Source: Styela clava
Lineage: Eukaryota > Chordata > Ascidiacea > Stolidobranchia > Styelidae
Length of the DNA: 64,000 bases
Assembly: GCF_964204865.1 (NCBI RefSeq)
Contig: NC_135255.1
Location: 2,666,001-2,730,000 of the forward strand
Direction of reading: 5' to 3'
Shown here: piece after piece, positions 48,283 through 59,874 of the stretch
How positions within the stretch are numbered: the first letter of the stretch is position 1
Layout: the number at the start of each line of letters is the position of its first letter
Notes under the pieces: generated by a model
Databases searched by the model: none
Told to the model about the DNA's origin: nothing
Seen by the model: the letters and a program-made list of their open reading frames with translations, nothing else
Position numbers and translations under genes: made by a program

Positions 48283-49406
48283 TTACAGTAAAATTATTTG
48301 TCCGCAGATAGAACCCTTCTCCGAAATTCTTGTTTTGATTTTGTCATAAAACTGACAACAAGAGTCATCACCATTAATTTCGCAGGTTACGAGTGCTTTT
48401 GTATTTTCTTCTGGCATTCTGCCCCTGCTTCCAGACCAAAATTTTTTAACAATAAATAAAATCCGTTTACCAGATGCCGATGTTCCCGGCAAACAAAATA
48501 CAAATTCACTAAGTTTCTGCAAATTCGAAATGCTGATATTCCTGTTAGAGAAAAACGTTAAACATTTCTGTCCACATAGCTTCAACAGGCAAAGTAAGCC
48601 AAATTGCATTTGAACTATGCTCAGATATATATATATCTCTTCTTTATCAGCACGTATTCGTCGAAGAGTAACATCGCTATTCAACACCTGACTACCGAAC
48701 ATACCATTTATATATCAATTATGCAGACTCAAACACTTCTGTCTAGTTTATTTCACCCTTCAAATTTTTTTCTATGTGGGGCCTGACAGCATTGAAAGCT
48801 TCATCATACAGCTCTATAAACGATATAGGCATTCCTAATAAAATTCACAAACATTCTTTTTAAATACTGTTACATCGATTTCGTAAGAGCGCTTCAAGGA
48901 TTTCAAAAGTACGAGTGATTGCGACGGAATAAACACACTTTCCCTTTTTTCCTGCAAATTTAGCTTCACCTCTGACAAAATATTTGCAACATCTACGGCA
49001 TTAGTATTATCTTTTTTCAACATTAGAATGATTTTGTTGAAGCAGGTGAGCTGGCCAAGGACAAATTTCAGGTAAAGTACGTACGCTGGATCGTCGAAAC
49101 ATTTTTGTATAAGAGTAGGACATCCTTCTTGAAAATTGAAATAACTTTTTAAGCGTTCAAACATTTCCGTAATCCTTTGCAGAGCAGGTAATAAATAGAG
49201 AAACCGAGTGTTGCCATGCTGTAATAGCCGTTGATATTCAATATTAACAAAGTCGCGGAATGATTTCAGCTCTGTTACTCGGACAATGTAAAGTTAAAAA
49301 TATTTATACATTTTGACAACAACACTTCCTAGACTAACAGGCAAAGTATCTACGGCATGTTGAATGCAGTTATAAACTACATGAGCTTCACATCGTATAC
49401 CGGTTA

Positions 49407-51162
49407 TTAGGCTTGCACGTAATTGACAAAAATCAATTCCGTAATTACGGCCAAATCGATTACGTAATGACCCCGTAATTGCGATATTTTTTCACACTTT
49501 TCAACCTATCATAACAATCAATTGAATCCACTCCCTTTTTTGATCGGGACATCGAGTTTGGGTTTTCATATTCCTACAGTACTACACGCCGGCGACAGAT
49601 GTTAAGACAAGAGTGAATTCAAATTAATTTTATTCTGATTTTTATCTTATGTGCTAGCTTTGATTTTCTTTATCACCTTCGCAAATTAACCGTCCCAATT
49701 TTATGCGATCAATTTTATCATTACCGACACTGGTATACGGATATTTATGAAACGATAGTTGACTTTTAAAATCGTATTAAAAAAAATGTCGGGTTTCCAA
49801 TTTATCAATGCCACGACGAGCGCATTCTCTCGTTTGATTATACTTGCGCTTGCCTCGCGACGAAGACTTCTTATTGCACCGTTTTTAACATTATTCGACT
49901 TTACTATCTAGTCAGCATTTTATAATAATTATTGATGCCGACTTATTGACGTTATTCCGATTACCATGCTTCATTTTACATTAAATCATTTCGCGGCCTA
50001 AATGTTGTAACATTATTTGCGACAAATTTAGATCAAATATTAATCATTTGCGCATAATTTAAATACCGTACTTAGGCCTATATGACATGGCTTTTCCGAA
50101 AATACAAAGTTATATCGCAAAAAAATGCGTATTGTGACATTTATTTTGCACTCACGAAAAAATTAACTTATTTTTCTAACTCAAGTCGACGATCCTATCG
50201 GCCAAGATTGACACAAATTTGGTCGAGTGTCGGTGGTATTCAAGAATCAAAATAAGTTGCCGCATTTGGTAAAGACAGTTAATCATATTTGGCCGAAATA
50301 TTGCGAGGCCTTGTGGAAAATATATTTAGCAAGGACAAGTCCGGACTGATATAAAACGATAAAACCGGTAACAGAACATCAAGGTTTTGTAATTGAAAAT
50401 GGTTCTCGCACAGAATAAACACACTGGCCCATACTTGATATTTGATAGTAGTTAAATTGAGAATATTGAACTGTCGAGAACAAAAAAACGATCGTCGAAA
50501 TTCTTAAATCTCGTTGCCTTGGTTAAATATAATCCAATGATCAGGACATTTTCAATTAAATACTGCACAAAGATAGTTATACATTAAATATTTAGGCTAA
50601 AATTTAGCTTTTTTTTTAAATTTTAATCATGCATTGTGGTGGAGAAATCCCACTATTTAAATACGGGTAACTATAAAAATAGAATAGGATTCTGGATTCG
50701 ATTTAAGTATTCTAAAACAGTGGTTCCCAACCGCCGGTCCGCGGACCGTAAACGGTCCGCAAAGGATTTTTACCGGATCGCGGGGAATCCCGTCATATTG
50801 TTGTTTCTCTGCCGTCCCAATCGCTTTACCATGCCGAAAAGACGAAGTTGCGTTGGTTCATTACGCAATTTCTCTTCCGTCGTCATATTGCTGTTTGATA
50901 AGCGCGACATTAATTATCACGGTGACGTATTGGCAAGAGAGAGAAAAGTGAGAAAAACGACTGCAAATACCGAAGCTCTAACTTCTTCTACTTTTTAAAC
51001 TTTCACTTTTTACAATCGACCGAATTGACTGCTTTGAAGAGAGCTCGTTTCAATCGCGAAAGCGCTCGACCAATAATTACAACTTTACGTAATTCGTAAC
51101 TACCCTTCCGTAACTCGAAATAATTCCGTAATTCCGTAAATCTGTAAATTACGTGCAAGCCT
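49407..51162. mobile_element. hAT-like MITE inside the hAT pseudogene
   Basis: The ends are ttaggcttgcacgtaatt and aattacgtgcaagcct, followed inward on both sides by repeated gtaatt/gtaattacgg motifs. Flanks are an exact 8-bp duplication, accggtta, at 49399-49406 and 51163-51170. The interior, apart from a nested hAT-like end at 50718, has no recognised coding sequence. Confidence 0.87.
50718..50800. mobile_element. Nested hAT-type terminus
   Basis: CAGTGGTTCCCAACCGCCGG followed by a tccgcgga palindrome is a typical hAT end. It lies within the MITE at 49407-51162. A matching right end was not found, so the extent is unknown and only the terminus is marked. Confidence 0.55.
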
Positions 51163-51760
51163 ACCGGTTATATTTTATTTCAGGTTTTCTTTTAGTTTGA
51201 AAAAACAGTATTTGTTCCTTGTATTCTTACGCCTCCAAAGTTGGTGTTGCAGTTATCCGCACAGAATTTAACAACTTTTCCTTTTAATTAAATGATTTTG
51301 ATCGAAAACAGAGAGCAAGTATTCAGAAAAAAGAGTTGCGGCGGTTTCCGCGGGTAGAGATTGGAATTCTAATAGTTTTTCTTCACACCAACATCAGGTA
51401 AATAATAACGAACGACAATTGAACTGGAACAAGCTTTAAACCTTTTATGTTAATGCAACGATGGTCACTGATACAAAACTAGTTTGAAGTAAATCATCAT
51501 TATGTTCAGAGGAGAGCAGCAATGCAATTAACAATCAGTTCTAAGGCAAAAAAAATAATTTAGAGGTGCAGTCAAAACTTTGGCCATGAATAGCAGTGTG
51601 ATAAGCAAATGTCGCCTCCTTGACTGCCAACGACAACGAATCATCCGAATTTGGTATCGCAAAGAAGTTGGTCTGTCGAGCCGATGCCTCAATTGTTGTT
51701 TGTGCTTCCTGCTTCGGAAGAAATGGTCATGAATCAACATCCGTGCGTCACAGAAAAAAG

Positions 51761-52133
51761 ACAAAATCAATCCGTTTAAGTAATTAAATATCATCCCATA
51801 TTTTGCTACTGCAAACTCTCTACCGAACACTCTATAATAAAAAGCCAAGGTGTTTGGCCTTTTTACCAACGAATTATGTGCATGTTGTTGGAGAAAATAT
51901 TGATATGTGATAAATGATGACATGCATTGTTTGTCAGACCATGAGCTTGCTATTTATTTTGAGAATTCTCAGAGCCTTGTAGATTAAAATCCGAATGGTG
52001 GCAATGAAAAACATTACTCGGTATCCATTTGATGCCTAGCGAAAATTTAGGTCGGTTATCCATTGTTACTAGTAATCACACTGAATGTTTTGCGATGAAA
52101 AAAAAAGATTTTTGCGTGACAATTTGATGCTGA
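51761..52133. repeat. Repeat block D, copy 1
   Basis: The stretch with ggtgtttggcc, aacgaattatgtgcatgttg and atgtgataaatga resembles about 53880-54000. Non-coding; limits are approximate. Confidence 0.5.
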
Positions 52134-52735
52134 ATAGAATATGATTTATATATTTGTCCCAAGGGAGAGGGAACCCTATATCGCCCGCCGCTCTTTCGTC
52201 CGGTTACCAGCCTATGTCTGATAACTTAGTCAAATTTGTTGATTAAAAGCTTGAGTTGTACCGTTTTTTAGCCTACTTATCCACACAGCGTCATTTGTTT
52301 GCGTGATAGAAATTCCAACCAACCTGGGTTCTTAGCATATATTAGATGAATACCCGGGTTCCAGGTAATATGTGAATGATTAATGAAGCTTAAAAGTGAT
52401 CGAGAAAATGTTTCACTACTTCGTGGTAATAACTGACGAGCCCTAGTTACCTTAGCTAGCCTTTTTTGCACAACATGAATACTTCTAGAAGTAATAAATA
52501 GTGGAGATGATTTGCAAAACACATTAATATCAATAATAGAATATTGGTGATGTTGAAAAATGTTGATTGAAAACGTTCTGCTTCTTTAAAAATTTCTTAG
52601 TATTGTAGTAAATTATTAAACAATTCCGATGACAGTCACCAGACATTTGTTGGTAAATTATCAAAAACTCATTTATAAATTTATATCATGACAGGGCTAA
52701 GGACCCCTACTTATGTGTTTGCTTGATTATATATA
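52134..52735. repeat. Repeat block C, copy 2
   Basis: Diverged duplicate of 47335-47960 in the same orientation. Confidence 0.65.
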
Positions 52736-52744
52736 TAATGGCCG

Positions 52745-53580
52745 GCGATTCTAGCTAATCAATAGAATTTAATCTGATAAGCTTAAAGTTTGCTAAGTCA
52801 TGCCTGATCATTTCTGTGCTCGATTTATATATACCAACTCAACTATAATCGAATACAAGATCCTATTGCGTAATATGCGTAAACTTAAACAACTGATTTA
52901 GCTGAACAATAGCTACGTATATTTGCCGTTAAGTTAAAATTGTGTATCTTCCTCCTTGGATCATTTTAGTTCACTCGTTATTTTGTTTTTAGTATTTATA
53001 ATGTATTCATTTTAAGCAATAATATTCAAGTTCAAGGTGCATTGAACGGATCAAATTTTTACATTAACCCGGGAAGAAAGCCTGTATCAACTCAATAGCT
53101 GAACAAACGACCATTTCTCCCCAAATCTGTTGTCCATATTAATGCCTAGGCCTCAAGGCGGTTTTACAAAATTATCTAGTTGCTAACCGGCTTTAGTTGA
53201 AATTAAATCAGTCTTTTTTGCTCGTTGGCCATAATGTAGTGCGGGAAACGAATCCCTTATGCTGACTGTAAGATTCAAAATATGGAATGATAATAACCCT
53301 AGTAGTCCAATAGGCCGAACACTCCCGTGAATGAACTGGCTATCACATTGCGGTTGAATTGATCTGGAATTATAGTGTCATGGTGTTTTTATGGTGTTCT
53401 TACCCCATTAATACTTTCTGATTAGATCAAATTTACATACAGAGTGAGCATAGTTTACGTAAAATGTCGAATAAAATCACTAAATGCTACTTTGTTCAGT
53501 ATTTTTGAGCTGCAAAAACTAACCAAGATGCGCACAATTTCGGCGATCGCTCTCATTCTCTTAACCGGTGTAATTCGTTT
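52745..53580. repeat. Repeat block A, copy 2
   Basis: Diverged duplicate of about 46016-47110, sharing tcctattgcgtaatatgcg, tcattttagttcactcgtta and, at its end, accaagatgcgcacaatttc. Confidence 0.65.
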
Positions 53581-54142
53581 GTACTCATACGCTACAGATT
53601 ACATTCCTTGGTACTGTATTTGAGAATACATTTTTTCATATTGACATTTCTATTTTCATCACGACACTTTTTACTCAGTTACAATTTTCTTTTCTATTGA
53701 CACAATGTGATGCAGCCTCATTGTTCCATATCTTTGTCGCCAGTTTATTATACACCTATTTTAGTATAGAGAAAAATCTCTCATATAGAAAGAAATGGTC
53801 ATGAGTTAACCCTTGGTCCTAGTGGGTAGATTCAAACGGTATTAGTTTCATATTTCTATCCCTTCTTCATAGAAAAAAGAAAGAAGATAATAAGTGTTTG
53901 GCTAACGAATTATTGTGCACGTTGTAAGAAAAAATATTGGGATGTGATAAATGACAATATGCATTGCTTGTGAGATCATGAGCTTGCAGCATGAGAATTC
54001 ATTTGCTGCCTGACAAAAATTTAATTCGGTTACCATGGCAAATTTATTGTTGCTAACGTAATCATTCTAATTGTTTTGGTAGTGACTGCGATAAAATGTG
54101 AAATTTTTTTTTTTGTTCAACATGAAAAAACTTTATGCTGGA
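53581..54142. repeat. Intergenic with block D, copy 2
   Basis: No gene. The part at 53880-54000 is similar to 51840-51960. Confidence 0.45.
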
Positions 54143-54456
54143 TTTACACATTTATCTGAAGAAAATGGAAAGCTTAGAGGTCGGCTTAATCATAGCGAAC
54201 CACGGCCTCTCGTCCAGTTCCCAATCCTTGTCGGGTAACGGGATCAGTTAGACTGTTATTCGTTTTCCAGATGCATGAATTTGATGGTGGAGGACCGATC
54301 AGCGATTACGTGAACCAACCTACGGAGGCTAGTCCAGCAATCCTCTCGCACTTAATTATCCCCGCATGGGATTCGAACCAAAGAACCCACGAAGGGTTAT
54401 CGGAGTTGAGGCGGCGAGCGCATTCCAAACGCTTAGCAAGACGAGCCAGACCGCAA
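54143..54456 (-). repeat. tRNA-derived SINE family 2, best copy
   Basis: Read on the minus strand from 54456, the first 90 bases look like a tRNA: an A-box-like TGGCTCGTCTTGCTAAGCG and a B box GGTTCGAATCC (54379-54369) at tRNA-like spacing. A 220-bp non-tRNA body follows, shared with 46722-46985. These internal RNA polymerase III promoter elements define a tRNA-derived SINE. Confidence 0.72.
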
Positions 54457-54599
54457 GACAATACTGAAATCGCATATAGTCATATTTACTATCAAGTAAA
54501 ATTCATTTATTATCAATTAAAAGAGCGGTATGGTAGTGGCACTAGCCAACGTAAAATTTTGAATTAATTGCCTCATGCTAACTTATAGCTCAAATTGTA

Positions 54600-55190
54600 A
54601 CGTTTTATAAAATTATATTTACACAGCTTCGTGTATTCGCTTGATGTAAATTCCAACTTGGGTTCTCAGTATTAGGTGAATGATTAATATAGCATAAAAG
54701 TTTTTAAAATCGCTTTTCCCCGAACTCCCTATTCGACGGGAATGTTTCGTTGAGGCCTGGAATTCCGTTTACTCCTCATTTTTACAGAAAAAATAAATAC
54801 CATCTGCGAGCCTCACCTGCATGTTCAAGTATAAAAAAAACGTCAGTATCGGCGGGTCAAGTCATTCCTACTATTTAAAAAAAAATTAGTGTTAAATTGG
54901 CGCTAAGCAAGACATATAGACTTTTAACAAAATGAATAGAGATGACTAGAAAAACCCATTAAAATCAAGGGTAGATTATTGGGAGTGATGTTGAACAATT
55001 TTGGTTAATACCTTTCTGCTAGTGAGGTCGGTCGCGGTAAGGCTTTTTAAAAAGTTTCTTTGTATTCTGGTAAATTATTAGACAATTCCGATGACAAACA
55101 TCCGACCTTGCGAATAAATTCAAAACTCTTTTATAATTGACGGCATGACGGTTTCAGGGACACTTGCTTGTGTGTTTATACAGCTCTCAT
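54600..55190. repeat. Repeat block C, copy 3
   Basis: A third, more diverged copy. tgtattcgcttgatg near its start and ggtcggtcgcggtaagg, then caattccgatgacaaaca near its end, match 47500-47900. Not coding. Confidence 0.55.
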
Positions 55191-55566
55191 ATATATATAT
55201 CAGTGCAATTCTCAATTGTTAGTTCAATTGAACGCGATTGTTTCTATGCAGCTTCTTAATAAATATATGTCTTGCGTCGAGCTCTTCAAGTTAAGGATTA
55301 TAACCAAATTCTTGAATAATAAATTATGTATCAAACATGTTACAACCAATTTAGAACAGTGAACTAGAATTATTCATAAATCCCGATTTCCAAGATGGCA
55401 TGAATTAATTTTGTTTGTAGCACATGTCAAAACAAAAATTGTTGTTAGGTTCAAATTATCTGTTGCAAACATCCATATTAAATCATCGTAAGGGGCTACA
55501 TATTCAGGCCTTTAAAAAAAGTTTTTATTGTTGCATAGAATTAAAAAAAAAATTAAATTTATCCGT
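55191..55566. other. Upstream region of the SH3-repeat gene
   Basis: About 375 bp. No clear TATA box at a fixed distance. A-rich sequence directly precedes the proposed ATG. Confidence 0.4.
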
Positions 55567-57759
55567 ATGGCATCGACATCTAAGGAACAAAAAAAGTTAG
55601 AAAAAATTAAGGAAATGCTTGAGACAAAAAGCGAGGACAGTGACAGTGATGACGAGGAATCTGACCAAGACACGAGAAAGATTGCCATTGACAATGAGAA
55701 GCTTGCATGCACTATACATCTTCTTTATTCTGCTAGCAAAATAAAATTGTACAAAATCGCAGAAAAGATTTTGACATGCCGTGTCCCCAAAGACTTAACA
55801 CTCTCCAGCCAAGAAAACGTGCTACCTATTCCGGAAGCTGAAACATGGAATTTCCGACTCGGAGATAAAGTCAAAATCAAATATTCTATGAAAGATTTTA
55901 AATCGATTCAAAATCGTACATTAGGGTGGAATGCGAGGCTGAGAAATGTATACGGGTGTGTTGGAATCGTCACCCAATTGAAAAGCGTTTATGAAAATGC
56001 TGTGACTGTGTACACACCGACCAGACTATGCAACAGTTCCCTCTACGTCGGTCTGCTGGAAAAGATTGCACCAGACAAAGATGATGATCCCGTGTCGTCA
56101 CAGTGGAAAGTGAATGACTATGTCACCACAAAAGTAGATATCAAAGTAGTTCAACTTCTACAAAAACACCTGGATGATATTCCAATAAAATATTTAGGAA
56201 GAAAAGGCAGAGTTATTGCCGTGACGAGAGTAGCTATAGTAGTGACTTTCGATGAAAAGATGAGCTTTGACATAAATTCGTATCTGCTTTTACGATGCCC
56301 AGACCAGACACCGATCGAATGTAAACCTATACAACACGCCGGAGGGTATAAAATTGGGGAAAAAGTTCAAATTATTCCGCATTTCAAGACATTGATTAAA
56401 AATCAAAAAGATAAAGGTGAATGGGCCGATGATATGAGTGAAATAGCGGGAAAACAAGTAGTGGTCATTGATATTCACAAAGACGGAACACTTGTTGTTC
56501 AACTTGGCACCGGCAAATCCTGGAGAATAAATTCTGACTCTGTGTTAGGACAAAATGAAACAAGTTTTAAAGCAGAAGAGCAGGATGTTGAATTTGTTCC
56601 AGGCGACATTATTAAGATTAAAATTGTACAAAACATTCGAATGCTCATGGATGCGAAAAATGTGCCATTAGCCTTCCTTGAATACTTGAGGCTGACAGCC
56701 GATCTTAGTCTAGTTGATGATGATTTAGATTATATTATAACATATAATTCTGACCAGAATGTCTCAGCATATTCAACTACGTTAAAAAAAGCATCGAAGG
56801 ACGAAATTGAAAAACACTCAATGATCAAGAACAAGGTAAAACAAATTGAAGTGGGCGATGAAGTTTATCTTGATGTTGGTCCGCCAAACTACGTGGCCGC
56901 TGAACTCAGGGAGGTTGACGCAAGTGATGAGGTTATCAGAGCTATGACACGATCCGCAAACCTAATTGGATTTTCAGATGATGGCCGCGCTGTTATAGAG
57001 TATAAAGATGGAAGTCGGTACAAAATAAAAAAGAAATTCTTGACAATTCCTGAAAGATTCAGTATCAGCGAGACTGACGAAGGATTTGACTATGACGTCG
57101 CTAAAGATATTCAAGAAACAGTAGCAAATTGTGTTCAGATCATTCACGCAGACGATCGTGGGGGAGCGGAAGATCAAGCTACCATTGTCAAGATTTTAGC
57201 TATGACATACGGATCTCCTTCCGTTATAGACTTGCGGATTATTTCAATGGCTGCAACAACTGAAAAAATTTGCGAATATCTCATACAAATGAGCGACTGG
57301 AATGTCGAATTCGTGTGCAGTGGAACATTTTACATTACAAAGCTCAAAGCTTCTATCCAGGAAGTAAAAGTTGGTTTGTATTTCAACGACGATGACTATC
57401 CGCCACATATATGCAGATCTGAGAAGAAGCATTGGAAGGAGGAACAATCTGCCACTAGAAAAGAAAGCTTGCTTGTCGAGGAGGGGGTCGCAGCACCAGC
57501 CGCAGCGTTTCCTATTGGAAATGCAGATGCCCCACGCTTACAACATGGTATGCCACAACCAGAAGGTGTGAGAATTGATGAGTTTCGTTACGTGTGCCTA
57601 TTTGATCCTTCATTATCTCGAAACGTCTATTTTCCTTATGTAATTCGAGGTGAACACCGTACACCCCTTGAAAACAATGATGAACATGACGGAGGAATCA
57701 GAACACCAAATATTATGAACATCTACAATATCAACAAAGTTAATAGAATCACAAATTGA
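55567..57759 (+). CDS. Mind-bomb-like SH3-repeat protein, intronless
   Basis: One uninterrupted frame. I take the start as the ATG at 55567 (MASTSKEQ, 730 residues) because the upstream ATG at 55528 adds only a lysine-rich A/T-coded stretch. After an acidic low-complexity run (about 24-37) come at least five modules of about 65-80 residues. Each begins with a hydrophobic-x-x-G/N-D/E-x-V pattern: FRLGDKVKI, WKVNDYVTT, YKIGEKVQI, FVPGDIIKI and IEVGDEVYL. Within each, a later GRKGRVIAV-like or IGFSDDGRAVIEY-like strand pair follows. This resembles the SH3-like repeats of Mind bomb and KEG ubiquitin ligases. No RING, ankyrin or ZZ finger is present, so a ligase role is not supported. The C-terminal 200 residues are not recognised. 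AATAAA lies at 57990. Lack of introns could mean a retrocopy. Confidence 0.65.
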   Translation: MASTSKEQKKLEKIKEMLETKSEDSDSDDEESDQDTRKIAIDNEKLACTIHLLYSASKIKLYKIAEKILTCRVPKDLTLSSQENVLPIPEAETWNFRLGDKVKIKYSMKDFKSIQNRTLGWNARLRNVYGCVGIVTQLKSVYENAVTVYTPTRLCNSSLYVGLLEKIAPDKDDDPVSSQWKVNDYVTTKVDIKVVQLLQKHLDDIPIKYLGRKGRVIAVTRVAIVVTFDEKMSFDINSYLLLRCPDQTPIECKPIQHAGGYKIGEKVQIIPHFKTLIKNQKDKGEWADDMSEIAGKQVVVIDIHKDGTLVVQLGTGKSWRINSDSVLGQNETSFKAEEQDVEFVPGDIIKIKIVQNIRMLMDAKNVPLAFLEYLRLTADLSLVDDDLDYIITYNSDQNVSAYSTTLKKASKDEIEKHSMIKNKVKQIEVGDEVYLDVGPPNYVAAELREVDASDEVIRAMTRSANLIGFSDDGRAVIEYKDGSRYKIKKKFLTIPERFSISETDEGFDYDVAKDIQETVANCVQIIHADDRGGAEDQATIVKILAMTYGSPSVIDLRIISMAATTEKICEYLIQMSDWNVEFVCSGTFYITKLKASIQEVKVGLYFNDDDYPPHICRSEKKHWKEEQSATRKESLLVEEGVAAPAAAFPIGNADAPRLQHGMPQPEGVRIDEFRYVCLFDPSLSRNVYFPYVIRGEHRTPLENNDEHDGGIRTPNIMNIYNINKVNRITN

Positions 57760-58690
57760 ATAGTTGATAATTACTGATAATCATAATCAACAAGACAAAA
57801 CATATTCATCATATACCAATCAGTATTACAAAGATAATTTTGTGACCTTCCTATGATTGTTTGTCAAATTCAATAGTTTCATACATTTACAAAACTACTT
57901 TTTAGCTGCTTTGTACATAGTGATGTCGATAAAACTCTTGATTTATCGTGTGCGAAAACAAATCGTAAACTATTAAAAAAATGAAAGTCAATAAATTATA
58001 TTACTATAACTTTTATGTTACTGAGTAGGCCTACAAAATTTGTGAACTTTGTATAAAATTGGTACTGTTTTTAAACTTACTTTCGCGTCTCTATTTAATT
58101 TCTTCAAGCGCCAAGATTATCGAGTTAGATGAATTATGCTTCTAAGTTTTTGAAATCCTCATTGTGAAATTGCAATTATTTCAAACTCGCGTGATTCGTG
58201 TTTTTTCTTTTTAATTATTTCATTACATAGTGTTATAGATTAAATTTCATAGATTTCATTGTTCATATCCGTAAGAATTTATTTTCAAGTTTTCACATAT
58301 ACATAAGGATTAAAGTTATATGTTTATATGAATATTACAAACAATATTATATTATATTGACCGTTTAATCAACTTACTGAAATATACTCTTTTCACAGCA
58401 ATTGGATGAACGTTGTTATTGTTTATTTGAACAACATAATAATGTTGAAGTGGATTTACGTTCAAACTTAGTTTTTTCGCAAACGTTGTTATTCTCTCTA
58501 CGTGGCAATAAGGCAAGATAGCTATCAGTCTAGAGTTGGAATTTGGGGAAAAGTTACAAAGCAAAATTTCATAGTTATTGTTATGAATTTTGCTTCCCAC
58601 ACAATAAACACCAACATGAACGGGTTGAGAGCTCGGCCAGTGGCAGAAAATTCTTCATGGCAAAGAATTTTTGGAAAATAGTTATGTTTC
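57760..58690. other. 3' region and intergenic, no other gene
   Basis: The first 240 bp are the likely 3' UTR of the SH3-repeat gene, ending after AATAAA at 57990-57995. The rest is AT-rich with no recognised feature. Confidence 0.5.
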
Positions 58691-58915
58691 ATATAACTGC
58701 AATATCGTATTCCATGCACGCGAATGTAAAAATATTGATACTAGGTAAGAAATACGACTTTTTTCTCGACCTTTGTTTATGGACTTGTACGGTGACTTAA
58801 TCGTCCTCGCATAATTGTTCGTCACTGGATTCGAACTCGCGAAACAACGTAGGTTCAACGATGAGATGGCAAGTTGCTGAGACCACTGAATTGTCAATAT
58901 TTGCAAATACTATTT
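58691..58915 (-). repeat. tRNA-derived SINE family 1, copy 2
   Basis: Read on the minus strand from about 58900, a tRNA-like head contains GTGGTCTCAGCAACTTG (A-box-like) and a B box AGTTCGAATCC (58837-58827). The body after it is shared with 31388-31601. Confidence 0.65.
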
Positions 58916-58985
58916 TGAGTTATGGCGGCCCGTTAGGCTTTGGTAAGTACCGATTGACGCCAGACTTGAGACAGTTCAAGTCAAT

Positions 58986-59200
58986 ACCAGGGGCGTATCC
59001 AGGGGGTGGTTTTGGGGCTCGAGACCCCCCTATTTTGAATTGTAAAAAAATAAAAGGATCTTTATGTATCATACATAGCAATTTTTAGATTGAAACGCTT
59101 TCTAGACCCTCAAGAATCACGAAAACACACTTTTTTACGTTTGTTCAGACCCGCTAGCTCCCCCTCCCCCATCCCTCGAAAATTTCTGGCTACGCCCCTT
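58986..59200. mobile_element. Short MITE with GGGGCGTA-CCAG ends
   Basis: The left end caggggcgtatccagg and right end ctggctacgccccttg are inverted with two or three differences. The body is about 215 bp. No matching target duplication is evident, so borders are uncertain. The ends resemble those of many hAT-type MITEs. Confidence 0.65.
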
Positions 59201-59450
59201 GCCAAAAGGAAAGAACTATAAGAAATTTGGAATTAAACTCATTGCTCAAACTCATCTTGAAACACCTAGTCCATAGGTTCTAGCGATGTAATAACTATTT
59301 CTCAATTTAAAGAGTGTGGTGTGGCGTCCGACGCGGATGCTGAATTTTTATATTCATCTTGGATCTTTTGTAGAAAGTTCCCTCTAAAAAAACGCCAACG
59401 CTCAGAAAAAAATGAACATATATATATCAAGTTATACTAAGGGACCCTTT

Positions 59451-59763
59451 TAGGGATAAATTCGGTATTTCAAGTAAAATTTATAAAAAGACTGAAAATT
59501 GCTTATTTCGAAATTCTCCAAATTCATAAATTAGATCGATAAAGGGCCCGTTGTAATTATACAACAGATGCCAACCCAAAATATAATTGGATCGATGACA
59601 CCAGATGCTAATTAGTATTCCAACCCGAATCGATAAACCTACTGGAATCGATATCACCATACGCGCATACGTATATAAGGTTTCAATTGGATATTTGGGA
59701 GAGGTATTAAAAGGTCTTGTATTAGGAGTCAAGTCGTATGGATCGGTATCGTGTCGTCATCGT
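59451..59763. repeat. Direct repeat, copy 1 (possible LTR)
   Basis: About 313 bp nearly identical to 59893-60205 (only a few differences), 442 bp apart, same orientation. If these are LTRs, the 5' one continues to about 59833, just before the tRNA-complementary segment. Confidence 0.85.
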
Positions 59764-59833
59764 TTGTGCTCTGTGTATATCTACAATATTAATCTACTTC
59801 AAAAACGTTCAACGTGTACTTCATTGGCTAAAA

Positions 59834-59874
59834 TGGTGACCCCGACGAGATTTGAACACGCAACCTTCTGATCT
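59834..59874 (+). other. tRNA-Trp-complementary segment (primer-binding-site-like)
   Basis: TGGTGACCCCGACGAG and the following bases to 59874 are, on the minus strand, the 3' half of a eukaryotic tRNA-Trp including its terminal CCA, as I recall that tRNA, with about one mismatch. Nuclear tRNA genes do not encode CCA, so this is either a retroelement primer binding site or a reverse-transcribed tRNA fragment. The 5' half of a tRNA is absent, so it is not a tRNA gene. Confidence 0.6.

Larger units (their letters stand above)
48283..51760 (-). pseudogene. hAT transposase pseudogene, interrupted by a MITE
   Basis: Pieces in order on the minus strand give most of a hAT transposase. SLAVKEATFAYHTAIHG and DCTSK lie at about 51640-51560, VKFCADNCNTNFGG at about 51285-51235, CEAHVVYNCIQHA near 49385, MFERLKSYFNF with CPTLIQKCF at 49164-49080, and the C-terminal FVFCLPGTSAS with FWSGSRGRM and CCQFYDKI at 48510-48330. 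Frame changes and stop codons separate the pieces. An unrelated 1.76-kb MITE (49407-51162) has inserted within it. The expected ERVFS-like motif is degraded. The gene is dead; it may be the source of related hAT MITEs, but its own ends were not found. Confidence 0.8.

Noticed and set aside
50636..50998. 120-codon plus-strand frame inside the MITE
   Set aside because: It runs across the nested hAT terminus, has no recognisable motif and overlaps transposon end structure.
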